Part shown: piece after piece, positions 17,981-26,118 of the stretch | Numbering within the stretch: position 1 is the stretch's first letter | Layout: the number at the start of each line of letters is the position of its first letter | Source of the DNA: Methylorubrum rhodinum | Lineage (GTDB): Bacteria; Pseudomonadota; Alphaproteobacteria; Rhizobiales; Beijerinckiaceae | DNA: 64,000 nt | Reading direction: 5' to 3' | Assembly (NCBI RefSeq): GCF_014199935.1 | Contig: NZ_JACHOP010000011.1 | Span: 90,092-154,091 of the forward strand | Position numbers and translations under genes: made by a program | Notes under the pieces: generated by a model | Told to the model about the DNA's origin: nothing | The model's input: the letters and a program-made list of their open reading frames with translations, nothing else | The model's database searches: none

Positions 17981-19357
17981 TCACGCCCATCCGGCGAGGT
18001 GCAGCCCGACGCCCGCGGCGGAGGACGCGAGCAGGGTCGGGATCACGCCCGCGCGGAAGCGGAACACGGCGAGGATCGCCGCCCCCGACAGCAGCAGGGC
18101 CGGCCCGCGCAGGCTCGTCCAGACTGGGATGTCGAGCCGCAGCCCGAGCCCCGGATGCAGGCTGCGGATCTCCGCAAACAGCAGGTGCAGGGCGAACCAG
18201 ACCGCGAGGTTGAGGATCACCCCCACCACCGCCGCGGTGATGGCCGCGAGCGCCCCCGACAGGGCCCGGTTCTCCCGCAGCGCCTCGACGTAGGGGGCAC
18301 CCGCAAAAATCCAGAGGAAGCAGGGCAGGAAGGTCACCCAGGTGGTGAGCAGCCCGCCCAGCACGCCGGCCACGTACGGATCGAGCCCGCTCTGGCCTCG
18401 GAAGGCGCCGAGGAAGCCGACGAACTGGGTCACCATGATGAGCGGGCCCGGCGTCGTCTCGGCCAAGCCCAGACCGTCGAGCATCTCGCCGGGTTTGAGC
18501 CAGCCATAGGTGTCGACCGCGGCCTGCGCGACATAGGCCAAAACCGCGTAGGCGCCCCCGAAGGTGACGACCGCCATCTTGGAAAAAAACACCGCGATGG
18601 CGCTGAAGACGTGGTCCGGCCCGAGGCCGATCACCAGCGCCAGCACCGGCCCGAGCCAGAGCGCGAGGAACAGGGCGGAGAACGTCAGCGTGCGGCGCAG
18701 GTTCGGCCGGGCATGGGCCGGCACGCCGGTGCCGAGCCGGCTGTCGGCGTCGGCCAGACCATTGGCCGCTCCGCCGTGACCGCCGGTGCGAAAGCTGTCG
18801 GCGCCGCTGCGCGTGCCGAGGTAGCCGATCAGCCCGGCGGCCAGCACGATCAGCGGGAACGGCACATCGAACAAGAAGATGGCCGCGAAGGCGCCGGCCG
18901 CGATCGCCCGCATCGCGTCGTTGCGCAAGGCGCGGGCGCCCACCCGCACCACCGCCTGGAGCACGATGGCGAGCACCGCGCATTTGAGGCCGAAGAACAG
19001 GCCGCCGACGATCCCGACGCCGCCGAAGGCCGCGTAGATCAGGCTCAGGCCCATGATCGAGACGAGGCCGGGCAGCACGAACAATCCGCCCGCGATCAGC
19101 CCGCCCGCGGTGCGGTGCATCAGCCAGCCGATATAGGTGGCGAGTTGCTGCGCCTCGGGGCCGGGCAGCAGGGTGCAGAACGAGAGCGCATGGAGAAAGC
19201 GCGCCTCGCCGATCCAGCGCTTCTCGTCGACGAGGATGCGGTGCATCACCGCGATCTGCCCGGCCGGGCCGCCGAAGCTGAGGAGCGCGATCCGGGCCCA
19301 GACGCGCGCGGCCTCGGAGAGCGTGACGCCGTGGCCCGGCGGGCCGCCGCGATCCAT
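17981..19357 (-). CDS. chrA: Chromate transporter ChrA, two-domain form
   Basis: A 458-residue membrane protein made of two homologous halves. The first has the CHR signature FGGPAGQIAVMHR and FCTLLPGPEAQQLA; the second has MAVVTFGGAYAVLAYVAQAA and ETTPGPLIMVTQFVGFLGA. The family exports chromate (proton-driven efflux), conferring resistance. It ends 12 bp from the convergent cobT stop and is preceded on the same strand by the amidase gene with a 5-bp gap, so those two may be co-transcribed. Confidence 0.93.
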   Translation of the reverse strand: MDRGGPPGHGVTLSEAARVWARIALLSFGGPAGQIAVMHRILVDEKRWIGEARFLHALSFCTLLPGPEAQQLATYIGWLMHRTAGGLIAGGLFVLPGLVSIMGLSLIYAAFGGVGIVGGLFFGLKCAVLAIVLQAVVRVGARALRNDAMRAIAAGAFAAIFLFDVPFPLIVLAAGLIGYLGTRSGADSFRTGGHGGAANGLADADSRLGTGVPAHARPNLRRTLTFSALFLALWLGPVLALVIGLGPDHVFSAIAVFFSKMAVVTFGGAYAVLAYVAQAAVDTYGWLKPGEMLDGLGLAETTPGPLIMVTQFVGFLGAFRGQSGLDPYVAGVLGGLLTTWVTFLPCFLWIFAGAPYVEALRENRALSGALAAITAAVVGVILNLAVWFALHLLFAEIRSLHPGLGLRLDIPVWTSLRGPALLLSGAAILAVFRFRAGVIPTLLASSAAGVGLHLAGWA

Positions 19358-19362
19358 ACGGC

Positions 19363-20595
19363 TCAGCCTTCCGCCCGCAAGGCCGCCTCGATCATCCCGG
19401 CGATCGCCAGCGCCCGCCCGTCGTCGCCGAAGCGGGCGATGATCTGCACGCCGAGCGGCAGGCGATCGCCCGGCACCGGGACGGTGACGCAGGGCACGCC
19501 CATGAGGGTCCAGAGCCGGTTGAAGCGGGCATCCCCGGTGGTGGCGATGGAAGGCGCACGGCCGACGGCGGACACGGTCAGAATCGCGTCAAACTCCGAA
19601 AACATGTCTTTCAGCTGGCGCCGCGCCCGGTGGGCATCGCGGCGGGCCGCGTCGTACTGCGCGGCGGTGAGCTCCTGCGCCCGGTCGAGCTGCGGCCCCA
19701 GCACCGGCGGCAGGGCGGCGCGGTGCGTCGCGACTTCCCAGGCGAGGGCCTGACGCGCCTCGAAATCCTGCACGGTCGGATGCGCGGCCCAGGCGCGGGC
19801 GAAGGACTCGGGCAGCGTCAGATCGAAGACCGTGGCGCCCGCCCGCTCGGCGGCCCGCGCGGCGCGGGTCAGCGCGGCGAGGGCGTCCGCGTCGGCCGCG
19901 CCCGCGAAGTCCTGGAGGCAGAGGGCGAGGCGCGGCGCACCGGCCTCCGCGGTCTCGATGGCCGGCCGATCGACGATCAGCGCCAGCGCACGGGCGAGGT
20001 CGGGCACGCCGCGGGCAAAGAGCCCGACCGTGTCGAGCGCCCAGGAGAAGGTCTTCACCCCCACCGTCGGGATCAGCCGAAACGAGGGCTTGATCGCCGC
20101 GACGCCGCAGAACGCCGCCGGGCGGATCACCGAGCCGCCGGTCTGGGTGCCGAGCGCCAGCGGCAGCAGCCCGGCCGCGACCGCGGCGGCCGAACCCGAG
20201 GACGAGCCGCCCGGCGTGTGGGCGGGATCGTGCGGGTTCACCGTCCCGCACGGGTCGAGCCCGGCGAACGCGGTGGTCGCGGTCTTGGCCAGCGGCACGG
20301 CGCCGAGCGCGCGCAGCCGCGCCACCACCGCGGCATCGGCTCGCGGGCGCCAGCCGGCATAGATGCCCGAGCCGTGCTCGGTCGCCATGTCGGCGGTGTC
20401 GATGATGTCCTTGATGCCGACCGCGATGCCGGCGAGCGGTCCCTCCGCCGGGACCGGCCCCTCCGGCGCGGTGCGCAGGATCGCGCCGAGGCTTTTATCG
20501 CGCTCGGCGAGGCTTTCGCGCGCCTCGGCGATGGCGGCGTCCGGCGCGAGGCGGCCCGCCTCGATGCGGGCGCGGAGATCGACGAGCGAGATCAT
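19363..20595 (-). CDS. Amidase signature family amidase
   Basis: A 410-residue cytoplasmic hydrolase of amides. The Ser-cisSer-Lys triad is intact: Lys in VGIKDIIDTADM, cis-Ser in GGSSSGSAAAVAAG and the nucleophile Ser in GTQTGGSVIRPAAF. Substrate is not predictable; glutamyl-tRNA amidotransferase GatA is excluded by the short length and absent GatCB neighbours. ATG 20595 is chosen; the open extension to 20664 has no homology. It lies upstream of chrA with a 5-bp gap. Confidence 0.88.
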   Translation of the reverse strand: MISLVDLRARIEAGRLAPDAAIAEARESLAERDKSLGAILRTAPEGPVPAEGPLAGIAVGIKDIIDTADMATEHGSGIYAGWRPRADAAVVARLRALGAVPLAKTATTAFAGLDPCGTVNPHDPAHTPGGSSSGSAAAVAAGLLPLALGTQTGGSVIRPAAFCGVAAIKPSFRLIPTVGVKTFSWALDTVGLFARGVPDLARALALIVDRPAIETAEAGAPRLALCLQDFAGAADADALAALTRAARAAERAGATVFDLTLPESFARAWAAHPTVQDFEARQALAWEVATHRAALPPVLGPQLDRAQELTAAQYDAARRDAHRARRQLKDMFSEFDAILTVSAVGRAPSIATTGDARFNRLWTLMGVPCVTVPVPGDRLPLGVQIIARFGDDGRALAIAGMIEAALRAEG

Positions 20596-20729
20596 GGCTC
20601 CCGCGTGAGGCTTGGGTGCCGCCGCTGTCAACACCGCTCCACAGGCCCGATGCACCGAAGACACGCGGACGGCGCATCCGCCCGCATCGTTAGCGTCGCG
20701 TTTACGGACTCGCCCGCATCGTCGGCCTC

Positions 20730-21701
20730 ATGTGGCGTAAAGTGTTTGCGTTCTCGGCCCTGGCGCTGTTCGGCGCGGGCCTCACCGGTTGCGCGATCAA
20801 CCGGTTCGAGCGCCGTGAGGCGTGGCGCGACCAGGCGGAGCAGGCTTGCATCGCCCGGAAGCTGGTTCAGCCGACGACCTACGTCTCGCTGGCGCGCGAG
20901 ATCGAAGGCCCCGGCCCCTGCGGCATGCAGCAGCCGTTCCGGGTGACCCGGCTCGGCAACGGCACGGTCGCGCTCAAGCAGCGGATGACGCTGGCCTGCC
21001 CGGCGCTCGCCGAGGCCGAGGCGTGGCTCGCCGACACGATCCAGCCCGCCGCGAACCTCTATTTCGGCGTGCCGGTGGCCGAGGTCAACGCCGGCTCCTA
21101 TTCCTGCCGCGGGCGCAACAATCAGGTCGGCGCCAAGCTCTCCGAGCATTCCTTCGGCAACGCCGTCGACATCATGTCCTTCACGCTGGCCGACGGCCAC
21201 GTCATCACCGTCAAGGGCGGCTGGCGCGGCACGGAGGCCGAGCAGGCGTTCCTGCGCGAGGTCTTCGTCGGGGCCTGCGCCCGCTTCACCACGGTGCTGG
21301 CGCCGGGCTCCGACATGTTCCACTACGACCACATCCACGTCGATCTCGCCCGGCACGATCCGCGGGGCCTGCGGCGCGTGTGCAAGCCGCTGCTGAAGTT
21401 CGAGTCGCAATTGTACGCCGCCGACGGCACGCCCCGGCCGATGGCGACGCCCCGCCCGCCCACGCGCCAGCCGGTCGCGCCCCAGGCGCCGGCCGACATG
21501 GAGGAGGACGACCCTTACGGCCTGTCGCCGACCTCCTCGCGGAGCGGCGGGAACCGCTATGCCCGCAGCCCCAGCCCGTCGGCCCCCGCGGCCTACGCCG
21601 CCGCCCCGCCGCCGCGCCCCCGGGTGGCCGCGGCGCCCGCCGCCGAGGAGGACGCGGAGCCGACCACCGCGCACGGTCCTTCGGACGAGCCGATTTATTG
21701 A
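20730..21701 (+). CDS. Extensin-like family lipoprotein
   Basis: A 323-residue envelope protein: lipoprotein signal with lipobox LTGC near residue 21, then the extensin-like C-terminal domain seen in many alphaproteobacteria (CPALAEAEAWL, GSYSCRGRNNQ, SEHSFGNAVDIMSF, DMFHYDHIHVDLARH). The SEHSFGNAVD and HYDHIHVD segments resemble a D-Ala-D-Ala peptidase-like metal site, but catalysis is unproven. The last 100 residues are a Pro/Ala-rich disordered tail. Function is probably cell-wall related (inference). Confidence 0.82.
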   Translation: MWRKVFAFSALALFGAGLTGCAINRFERREAWRDQAEQACIARKLVQPTTYVSLAREIEGPGPCGMQQPFRVTRLGNGTVALKQRMTLACPALAEAEAWLADTIQPAANLYFGVPVAEVNAGSYSCRGRNNQVGAKLSEHSFGNAVDIMSFTLADGHVITVKGGWRGTEAEQAFLREVFVGACARFTTVLAPGSDMFHYDHIHVDLARHDPRGLRRVCKPLLKFESQLYAADGTPRPMATPRPPTRQPVAPQAPADMEEDDPYGLSPTSSRSGGNRYARSPSPSAPAAYAAAPPPRPRVAAAPAAEEDAEPTTAHGPSDEPIY

Positions 21702-21744
21702 GGTTGTTCATGCCCTTCGGAGCACCAACAACGACACCGCATCC

Positions 21745-21876
21745 CATCCCTCCCCCTCCTCCTGAGGCGGCGGCGCGAAGCGTCGCCCTCGAAGGAGGGC
21801 GTCCCACGGATCGCGCTCCGCCGGAGCCTTCCTTCGAGGCCCGCCGGGGCGGGCACCTCAGCATGAGGGGGATGGG
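21745..21876. repeat. Dispersed inverted repeat, family R2, copy 1
   Basis: It begins TCCCCCTCCTCCTGAGGCGG and ends CACCTCAGCATGAGGGGGA. In between are GTCGCCCTCGAAGGAGGGC and CTTCCTTCGAGGCCCG. The second, better-preserved copy is at 38075-38214. It fills most of the 333-bp gap between the extensin-like gene and the next small gene; nothing else is seen there. Confidence 0.75.
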
Positions 21877-22034
21877 TGGGGGCACGTCCGCGCAATCGGT
21901 TTCAGATATTCCCTTGGTGTGCCCCCGATACCCCAGCCGCCGCCAAAACGACCGCCCCCGCCCGGCGCAAGCTTGACTTGAGGCGGCCGCCCGGCATCGT
22001 CTTCCGCCATTCTCAACAGGCGGATCTGAGCGGC

Positions 22035-22502
22035 ATGCGCCCGAACCTTCCCCTCGCCGTCCTGGCGCTCGGCCTCGTCACGGTCTCGGCCGTGCACCCG
22101 GCCTTCGCCCGCTCCGGCCGCGAAGAAATCTCGCCGGCCGAGGAGCAGACCTTTCCCTACGACGCCGACATCCCCGGCTGCCAGGACACGGACGTGCTGG
22201 AGAAAGTCTCGACCCAGTTCGCCGAGAAGGAGGCGAAGTTCTGGAACTCGTCGCTGACGATCCTCTCCTACGAGCGGATCGAGCGTACGGCGTGGCGGCC
22301 CTACGGCGTCGACTTCATCCCGCGCCGCTACTGCTCGGCGGTCGCCACCACCTCGGACGGGGTGCGCCGCAAGGTGGATTACTCGGTGCGCGAGAGTCTC
22401 GGCATCATCGGCGCGACCTGGGGCGTCGATTTCTGCGTGCACGGCCTCGACCGCAACCTCGCCTACGCCTACGCCACCGCCTGCCGGATGGCCCGGCCCT
22501 GA
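22035..22502 (+). CDS. Secreted small protein of unknown function
   Basis: A 155-residue protein with a signal peptide (cleavage after HPAFA, about residue 25). The mature part has four cysteines (PGCQDTD, RRYCSAV, VDFCVHGLD, TACRMARP), enough for two disulfides in the periplasm. Conserved-looking features are the segment IERTAWRPYGVDFIPRRYC and the closing LAYAYATACRM. The family is not recognised; similar proteins are common in Hyphomicrobiales (recollection). ATG 22035 is chosen because the signal peptide begins there. Confidence 0.7.
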   Translation: MRPNLPLAVLALGLVTVSAVHPAFARSGREEISPAEEQTFPYDADIPGCQDTDVLEKVSTQFAEKEAKFWNSSLTILSYERIERTAWRPYGVDFIPRRYCSAVATTSDGVRRKVDYSVRESLGIIGATWGVDFCVHGLDRNLAYAYATACRMARP

Positions 22503-22595
22503 CGGAAAAGCCGAAGGGGCGGCGGGCACAAGCTTGACTTGCGGCCCGTGCCCGGCATCGTCCGGGGAACCGCCCGCGCTTTTTTCGAGACCGCC

Positions 22596-23291
22596 ATGCT
22601 CCGCCGTACGCTTGCCGCGCTCGCCCTCGGGCTGACGCTCACATCCGGCGCGGCAATGGTCGCCTCCGGCGCGGGCGCGCAGGATTTCGGCGGGTTCCGG
22701 CGCGGCGGCGGGGAGCCCGGCGCGTTCGACTTCTACGTGCTGGCCCTGTCGTGGTCGCCGACCTATTGCGACGGCGAGGGCGCGCGCCGCGACCGCGACG
22801 GGCAATGCGCGCCGGGCCGCGGCCTCGGCTTCGTCGTCCACGGGCTGTGGCCGCAATACGAGCGCGGCTTCCCCTCGAACTGCTCCGCGGTCGAGCGCCC
22901 GCTCACCCGCAACGCCGTCGAGGCCGCGGGCGAGGTGATGCCGAGCGAGGGGCTGGCCCGCCACGAATGGCGCACCCACGGCACCTGCTCGGGCCTCGAT
23001 CCGGTCGCCTACTTCAAGGCCGTGAAGACCGCCCGCACCGCGGTGACGATCCCCGACGCCTTCACCAAGCCCGAGGGCACGATCCGCGCCGCGCCGATCG
23101 ACATCGCCCGCCAGTTCGTCGCCGCCAACAAGGGCCTGCGCCCCGACATGATGTCGGTGACCTGCCGCCGCGGGCAGCTGCAGGAGGTGCGGATCTGTTT
23201 CTCGAAGGACCTGCGCGGCTTCACCCCCTGCCCGGAGGTGGCGCGCCAGAATTGCCGTGCGGGCGAGGTGACGATCGAGGCGGCGCGCTGA
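22596..23291 (+). CDS. Ribonuclease T2 family protein
   Basis: A secreted, 231-residue acid-type endoribonuclease. The signal peptide ends near GAGAQ (29). Both T2 active-site segments are present: FVVHGLWPQY (His82) and ARHEWRTHGTC (Glu124, His128), with paired cysteines. Its role is probably scavenging of external or periplasmic RNA. The frame can start at TTG 22539, but ATG 22596 begins a proper signal peptide. It follows the 155-residue secreted protein on the same strand. Confidence 0.92.
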   Translation: MLRRTLAALALGLTLTSGAAMVASGAGAQDFGGFRRGGGEPGAFDFYVLALSWSPTYCDGEGARRDRDGQCAPGRGLGFVVHGLWPQYERGFPSNCSAVERPLTRNAVEAAGEVMPSEGLARHEWRTHGTCSGLDPVAYFKAVKTARTAVTIPDAFTKPEGTIRAAPIDIARQFVAANKGLRPDMMSVTCRRGQLQEVRICFSKDLRGFTPCPEVARQNCRAGEVTIEAAR

Positions 23292-23297
23292 GCGGGC

Positions 23298-24455
23298 TCA
23301 CGCCCCGGCCCGGCTGGTCAGGCGCGACAGCGCCCGGTCGAGGCGGTGCCGCAGCCGGGTGAGCCGCAGCCGCAGCGCCTGCCGGTTGGTCCCCATCAGC
23401 CGGTCGAAGGCGAGACCGAGGGGAAGGTCGGCGAGTTCGCAGGCCGAGGCGTCGAGATACTGGTAGTGCTGCCCGCGCTTGGCCGCCAGGATGAGGAACC
23501 AGGGCCGCAGCATGCCCCTGCCGTCGAGGTCGGAGTTCAGTTCCAGCACCCGCAGGTCCGGCCCGCCGAAGACGATGTTGCTCAAGCCCGCGCCGTGGGC
23601 CGCCACCACGTGGGTCGCGCCCGCGAACAGCCGGATCTGGTCGGCCATGTCGCGCTCTTCGAGCCGCACCTTCTCGAAGCCGTGAACCGCGAGATGCCGG
23701 TCGAGGCTGCGGATCGCCTTCGGGTCGAGCAGGCGCGCGTCGCGCACCCGCTCGATGAAGATGCGCTTCGGGAGACGCCGGGCCGTGTCCGCCGGGACGG
23801 CCCGGGCCAGCGCGTCGAAACAGGCGAAGACCTCGTCGAACAGGTGGAGCGCGGCGGGCTGATCGTGGTTCGGCCAGATCAGGTGGAGGTTGCGCGGCCG
23901 GTAGAGGCCGTCCGCCACCGGCCGGACGCGGGCAGTATGCCCGCTCAAGGTGAGGAGTTGGTCGAGCATCGCAGGGCCGCCCTCCGCCGCACCGGTGCGG
24001 CGGGCCGGCAGCACGACCGCCGCCCCCGGCAGGTGCGCGAGCGCCAGCGGCAGCTTCGGCAGCGCCAGCGTCAGCAGATGGAAGTGGTTGTCCCAGGCGC
24101 AGTCGATGACGCTGACCCAGTCCTCGTCGACCTCCTGGGCGGCCCGCAGGCGCTCCGGCGTCACGGCAGGGGCGGTGCGGGCGAAGATCGCGGTCTCGCT
24201 CACGGGCCGCCCCTCGGCGGTGAAGACGATCCCATCGACGCCGGGGCCGAACAGCAGGCAGCCGCCGGGAATCGTCACCACGTCGAGCCGCATCGGCCCG
24301 CTTGTGCCGTGGTAAGGAACCTGCTTCACGAGAGCCGCCGGGTCCTGCCCCCTGAACGAGGGGACGACGGCCTCGGCGATGCCGGGGTCGCGCCCCACGG
24401 CGATGGTCCGGCGCTCGGTCAGGTCCGTGACGGCGATGTGCCGCGCCTTGGTCAT
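23298..24455 (-). CDS. Glycosyltransferase family 61 protein
   Basis: A 385-residue protein with a GT61/DUF563 C-terminal half. RIFIERVRDARLLDP is followed by ATHVVAAHGAGLSNIVFG, the GT61 signature loop, then LRVLELNSD. The N-terminal half is a variable domain. GT61 enzymes transfer pentoses or hexosamines to surface glycans in bacteria; substrate unknown. A basic Arg-rich C-terminal helix could associate with the membrane. Convergent with the RNase T2 gene, 6 bp apart. Confidence 0.82.
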   Translation of the reverse strand: MTKARHIAVTDLTERRTIAVGRDPGIAEAVVPSFRGQDPAALVKQVPYHGTSGPMRLDVVTIPGGCLLFGPGVDGIVFTAEGRPVSETAIFARTAPAVTPERLRAAQEVDEDWVSVIDCAWDNHFHLLTLALPKLPLALAHLPGAAVVLPARRTGAAEGGPAMLDQLLTLSGHTARVRPVADGLYRPRNLHLIWPNHDQPAALHLFDEVFACFDALARAVPADTARRLPKRIFIERVRDARLLDPKAIRSLDRHLAVHGFEKVRLEERDMADQIRLFAGATHVVAAHGAGLSNIVFGGPDLRVLELNSDLDGRGMLRPWFLILAAKRGQHYQYLDASACELADLPLGLAFDRLMGTNRQALRLRLTRLRHRLDRALSRLTSRAGA

Positions 24456-24565
24456 CGGCTGGAACGCCCGCCGGGCGCCCCGCCTCCGAACCCTCGAAAC
24501 GTGGAAGCCGGCATCATGGTCCGATCGCGACGGAACGAGGATCGGGCATCGTCTCCGGCCGTCCG

Positions 24566-25414
24566 GTGAATTACCGCCACGCCTTCCACGCCGGCAATTT
24601 CGCCGACGTGCTCAAGCACCTCGTGCTGGTGCGGGTGCTAACATACCTCGCCGCCAAGCCGAAGCCGTTCCGCGCCGTCGACACCCATGCCGGGATCGGC
24701 CTCTACGACCTCGACGCCGACGAGGCCGGGCGCACCGGCGAGTGGCACGACGGGATCGGCCGGCTCGACGCGCCCTTCGCCCCCGAGGTCGAGGCGCTGC
24801 TCGCCCCCTACCGGGAGGCGGTCGCCGCGGTGCGGGCGCGCTACGGTGCCAGGACCTATCCGGGCTCGCCCGCGATCATCCGCGAGGCCCTGCGGGCGGG
24901 CGACAAGGGCGTGTTCGTGGAGCTCCATCCCGTCGATGCCGGGACGCTGGCGGAGCGTTACGCCAGCGATTCCCGCACCAAGGTGCTGCATCTCGACGGC
25001 TGGACCGCGCTCAACGCCCTGATCCCGCCCCCCGAACGCCGCGGCCTCGTGCTGATCGACCCGCCCTACGAGGAGCGCGGCGAGATCGACCGGCTGGGCA
25101 CGAGCCTACTCAAGGCCGTGCGCAAATGGCCGACCGGCATTTTTTTGGGATGGTACCCGATCAAGGACCTGTCGGCGGTCGATCGCATGGCCGCCGCGCT
25201 GGATGCCGGCCTGGAGCGGCCGGCTTTGCGCCTCGACCTGATGATCGAGCGGCCCGACGACCCGACGCGTCTCTCCGGCACCGGCTTGATCGTGATCAAC
25301 CCGCCCTGGACGCTGGCGGCGGAAGCCGAGATCGTCCTGCCCGCGCTCGCCGAGCGGCTGGCGCGGGGCGGCTACGGCGCGTTCCGCTGCGAGCGGCTGG
25401 GGCCGGAGGGGTAA
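24566..25414 (+). CDS. rlmJ: 23S rRNA (adenine-2030-N6)-methyltransferase
   Basis: Methylates A2030 of 23S rRNA in the cytoplasm. The 282-residue product starts NYRHAFHAGNFADVLKHL, the diagnostic RlmJ N-terminus, followed by THAGIGLYDLD and the catalytic motif VLIDPPYEERGE. The start is GTG 24566; no ATG is near and homology begins with it. An R3 hairpin repeat starts 2 bp after the stop. Confidence 0.94.
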   Translation: MNYRHAFHAGNFADVLKHLVLVRVLTYLAAKPKPFRAVDTHAGIGLYDLDADEAGRTGEWHDGIGRLDAPFAPEVEALLAPYREAVAAVRARYGARTYPGSPAIIREALRAGDKGVFVELHPVDAGTLAERYASDSRTKVLHLDGWTALNALIPPPERRGLVLIDPPYEERGEIDRLGTSLLKAVRKWPTGIFLGWYPIKDLSAVDRMAAALDAGLERPALRLDLMIERPDDPTRLSGTGLIVINPPWTLAAEAEIVLPALAERLARGGYGAFRCERLGPEG

Positions 25415-25415
25415 G

Positions 25416-25468
25416 GCATCGGCCCGAACGGTGGGCACCGGCTTTCGGAAAGAGCCGATGCGGCACAA
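25416..25468. repeat. Short hairpin repeat, family R3, copy 2 (inverted)
   Basis: GCATCGGCCCGAACGGTGGG, then CCGGCTTTCGGAAAGAGCC and GATGCGGCACA: the reverse complement of copy 1 at 14941-14992. It lies between the convergent rlmJ and DUF6894 genes. Confidence 0.75.
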
Positions 25469-25485
25469 AGATCGAGGGCATCCCC

Positions 25486-25743
25486 TCAGTGCAGGGTGTC
25501 GTCGCCCTCGGGCGGCGCCGCGACGACCTCCGAGAACGGAAACTCGAACACCGTCTCGCCGACGGCATCCGCGACGATCAGGCTGGCTTGCATCAGCCGG
25601 GCGGTGTCGGGCTCCTCGGCGAGGCTCTCGCGGATCGTCGCGCGGGCGACGCGCCACGCGTGGTCGGGATCGGACAGCTCGACGCCCTCCTCGTCGGGGA
25701 GGACGGCGCCGCCGATGCGGGTGTGGAAGAAGTAGCGCGGCAT
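25486..25743 (-). CDS. DUF6894 family small protein
   Basis: An 85-residue protein beginning MPRYFFHTRIGGAVLPDEEG, the typical opening of DUF6894 proteins, which are abundant in Methylobacterium and Bradyrhizobium. Later conserved parts are HAWRVARATIRESLAEE and VFEFPFSEVV. Function is unknown. It is last in a minus-strand series glcD, 76-aa and 39-aa membrane proteins, this gene, with a 6-bp gap before it. Confidence 0.85.
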   Translation of the reverse strand: MPRYFFHTRIGGAVLPDEEGVELSDPDHAWRVARATIRESLAEEPDTARLMQASLIVADAVGETVFEFPFSEVVAAPPEGDDTLH

Positions 25744-25749
25744 CTGGGT

Positions 25750-25869
25750 CTACTCGCCCGGCGGGGAGTGGCGGTCGAGGTCCCATTCGTGCAGGCGCAC
25801 CGCGCCGTAGGCGAGCGTCAGGACGATCGCCGGGATGCCGAAGATGACGTAGATATCCATCCAGCTCAC
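25750..25869 (-). CDS. 39-residue single-pass membrane protein
   Basis: The sequence VSWMDIYVIFGIPAIVLTLA begins at GTG 25869, which overlaps the stop of the upstream 76-aa gene as GTGA; ATG 25860 is the alternative start. One hydrophobic helix (about 5-24) is followed by the charged tail RLHEWDLDRHSPPGE. Family unknown. The overlap and tight spacing to the next gene support a real coding unit within the glcD operon. Confidence 0.6.
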   Translation of the reverse strand: MSWMDIYVIFGIPAIVLTLAYGAVRLHEWDLDRHSPPGE

Positions 25870-26096
25870 GCGCGGAGCCTCCGCAGCAGATGCCTCGCCA
25901 TGAGATGTAGAACGACCGCGGCGGCAAACCAAACCAGCGAGAACGCGACGCTTTTGGCCGTCGCCGGCGGCGCGGTCGGGAACTCGTAGCTCCAGGCGAT
26001 CACCGGCGTGACGACGCCGATGATGCCGAAGGCACTGCTCAATCGGTCGAGGTTGCCGGCGAGCAGCTTGGTCTGTTCGTTGCGGACTTGGCTCAT
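25866..26096 (-). CDS. 76-residue small membrane protein
   Basis: MSQVRNEQTKLLAGNLDRLS is a soluble N-terminus, followed by two transmembrane segments (about 22-40 and 48-66) and a basic end (ARHLLRRLRA). No family is recognised. The start is 22 bp after the glcD stop on the same strand, and the stop overlaps the next small gene, which argues for co-expression with glcD. Confidence 0.65.
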   Translation of the reverse strand: MSQVRNEQTKLLAGNLDRLSSAFGIIGVVTPVIAWSYEFPTAPPATAKSVAFSLVWFAAAVVLHLMARHLLRRLRA

Positions 26097-26118
26097 CGGG
26101 CCGGGAAGGCGCAAAAAC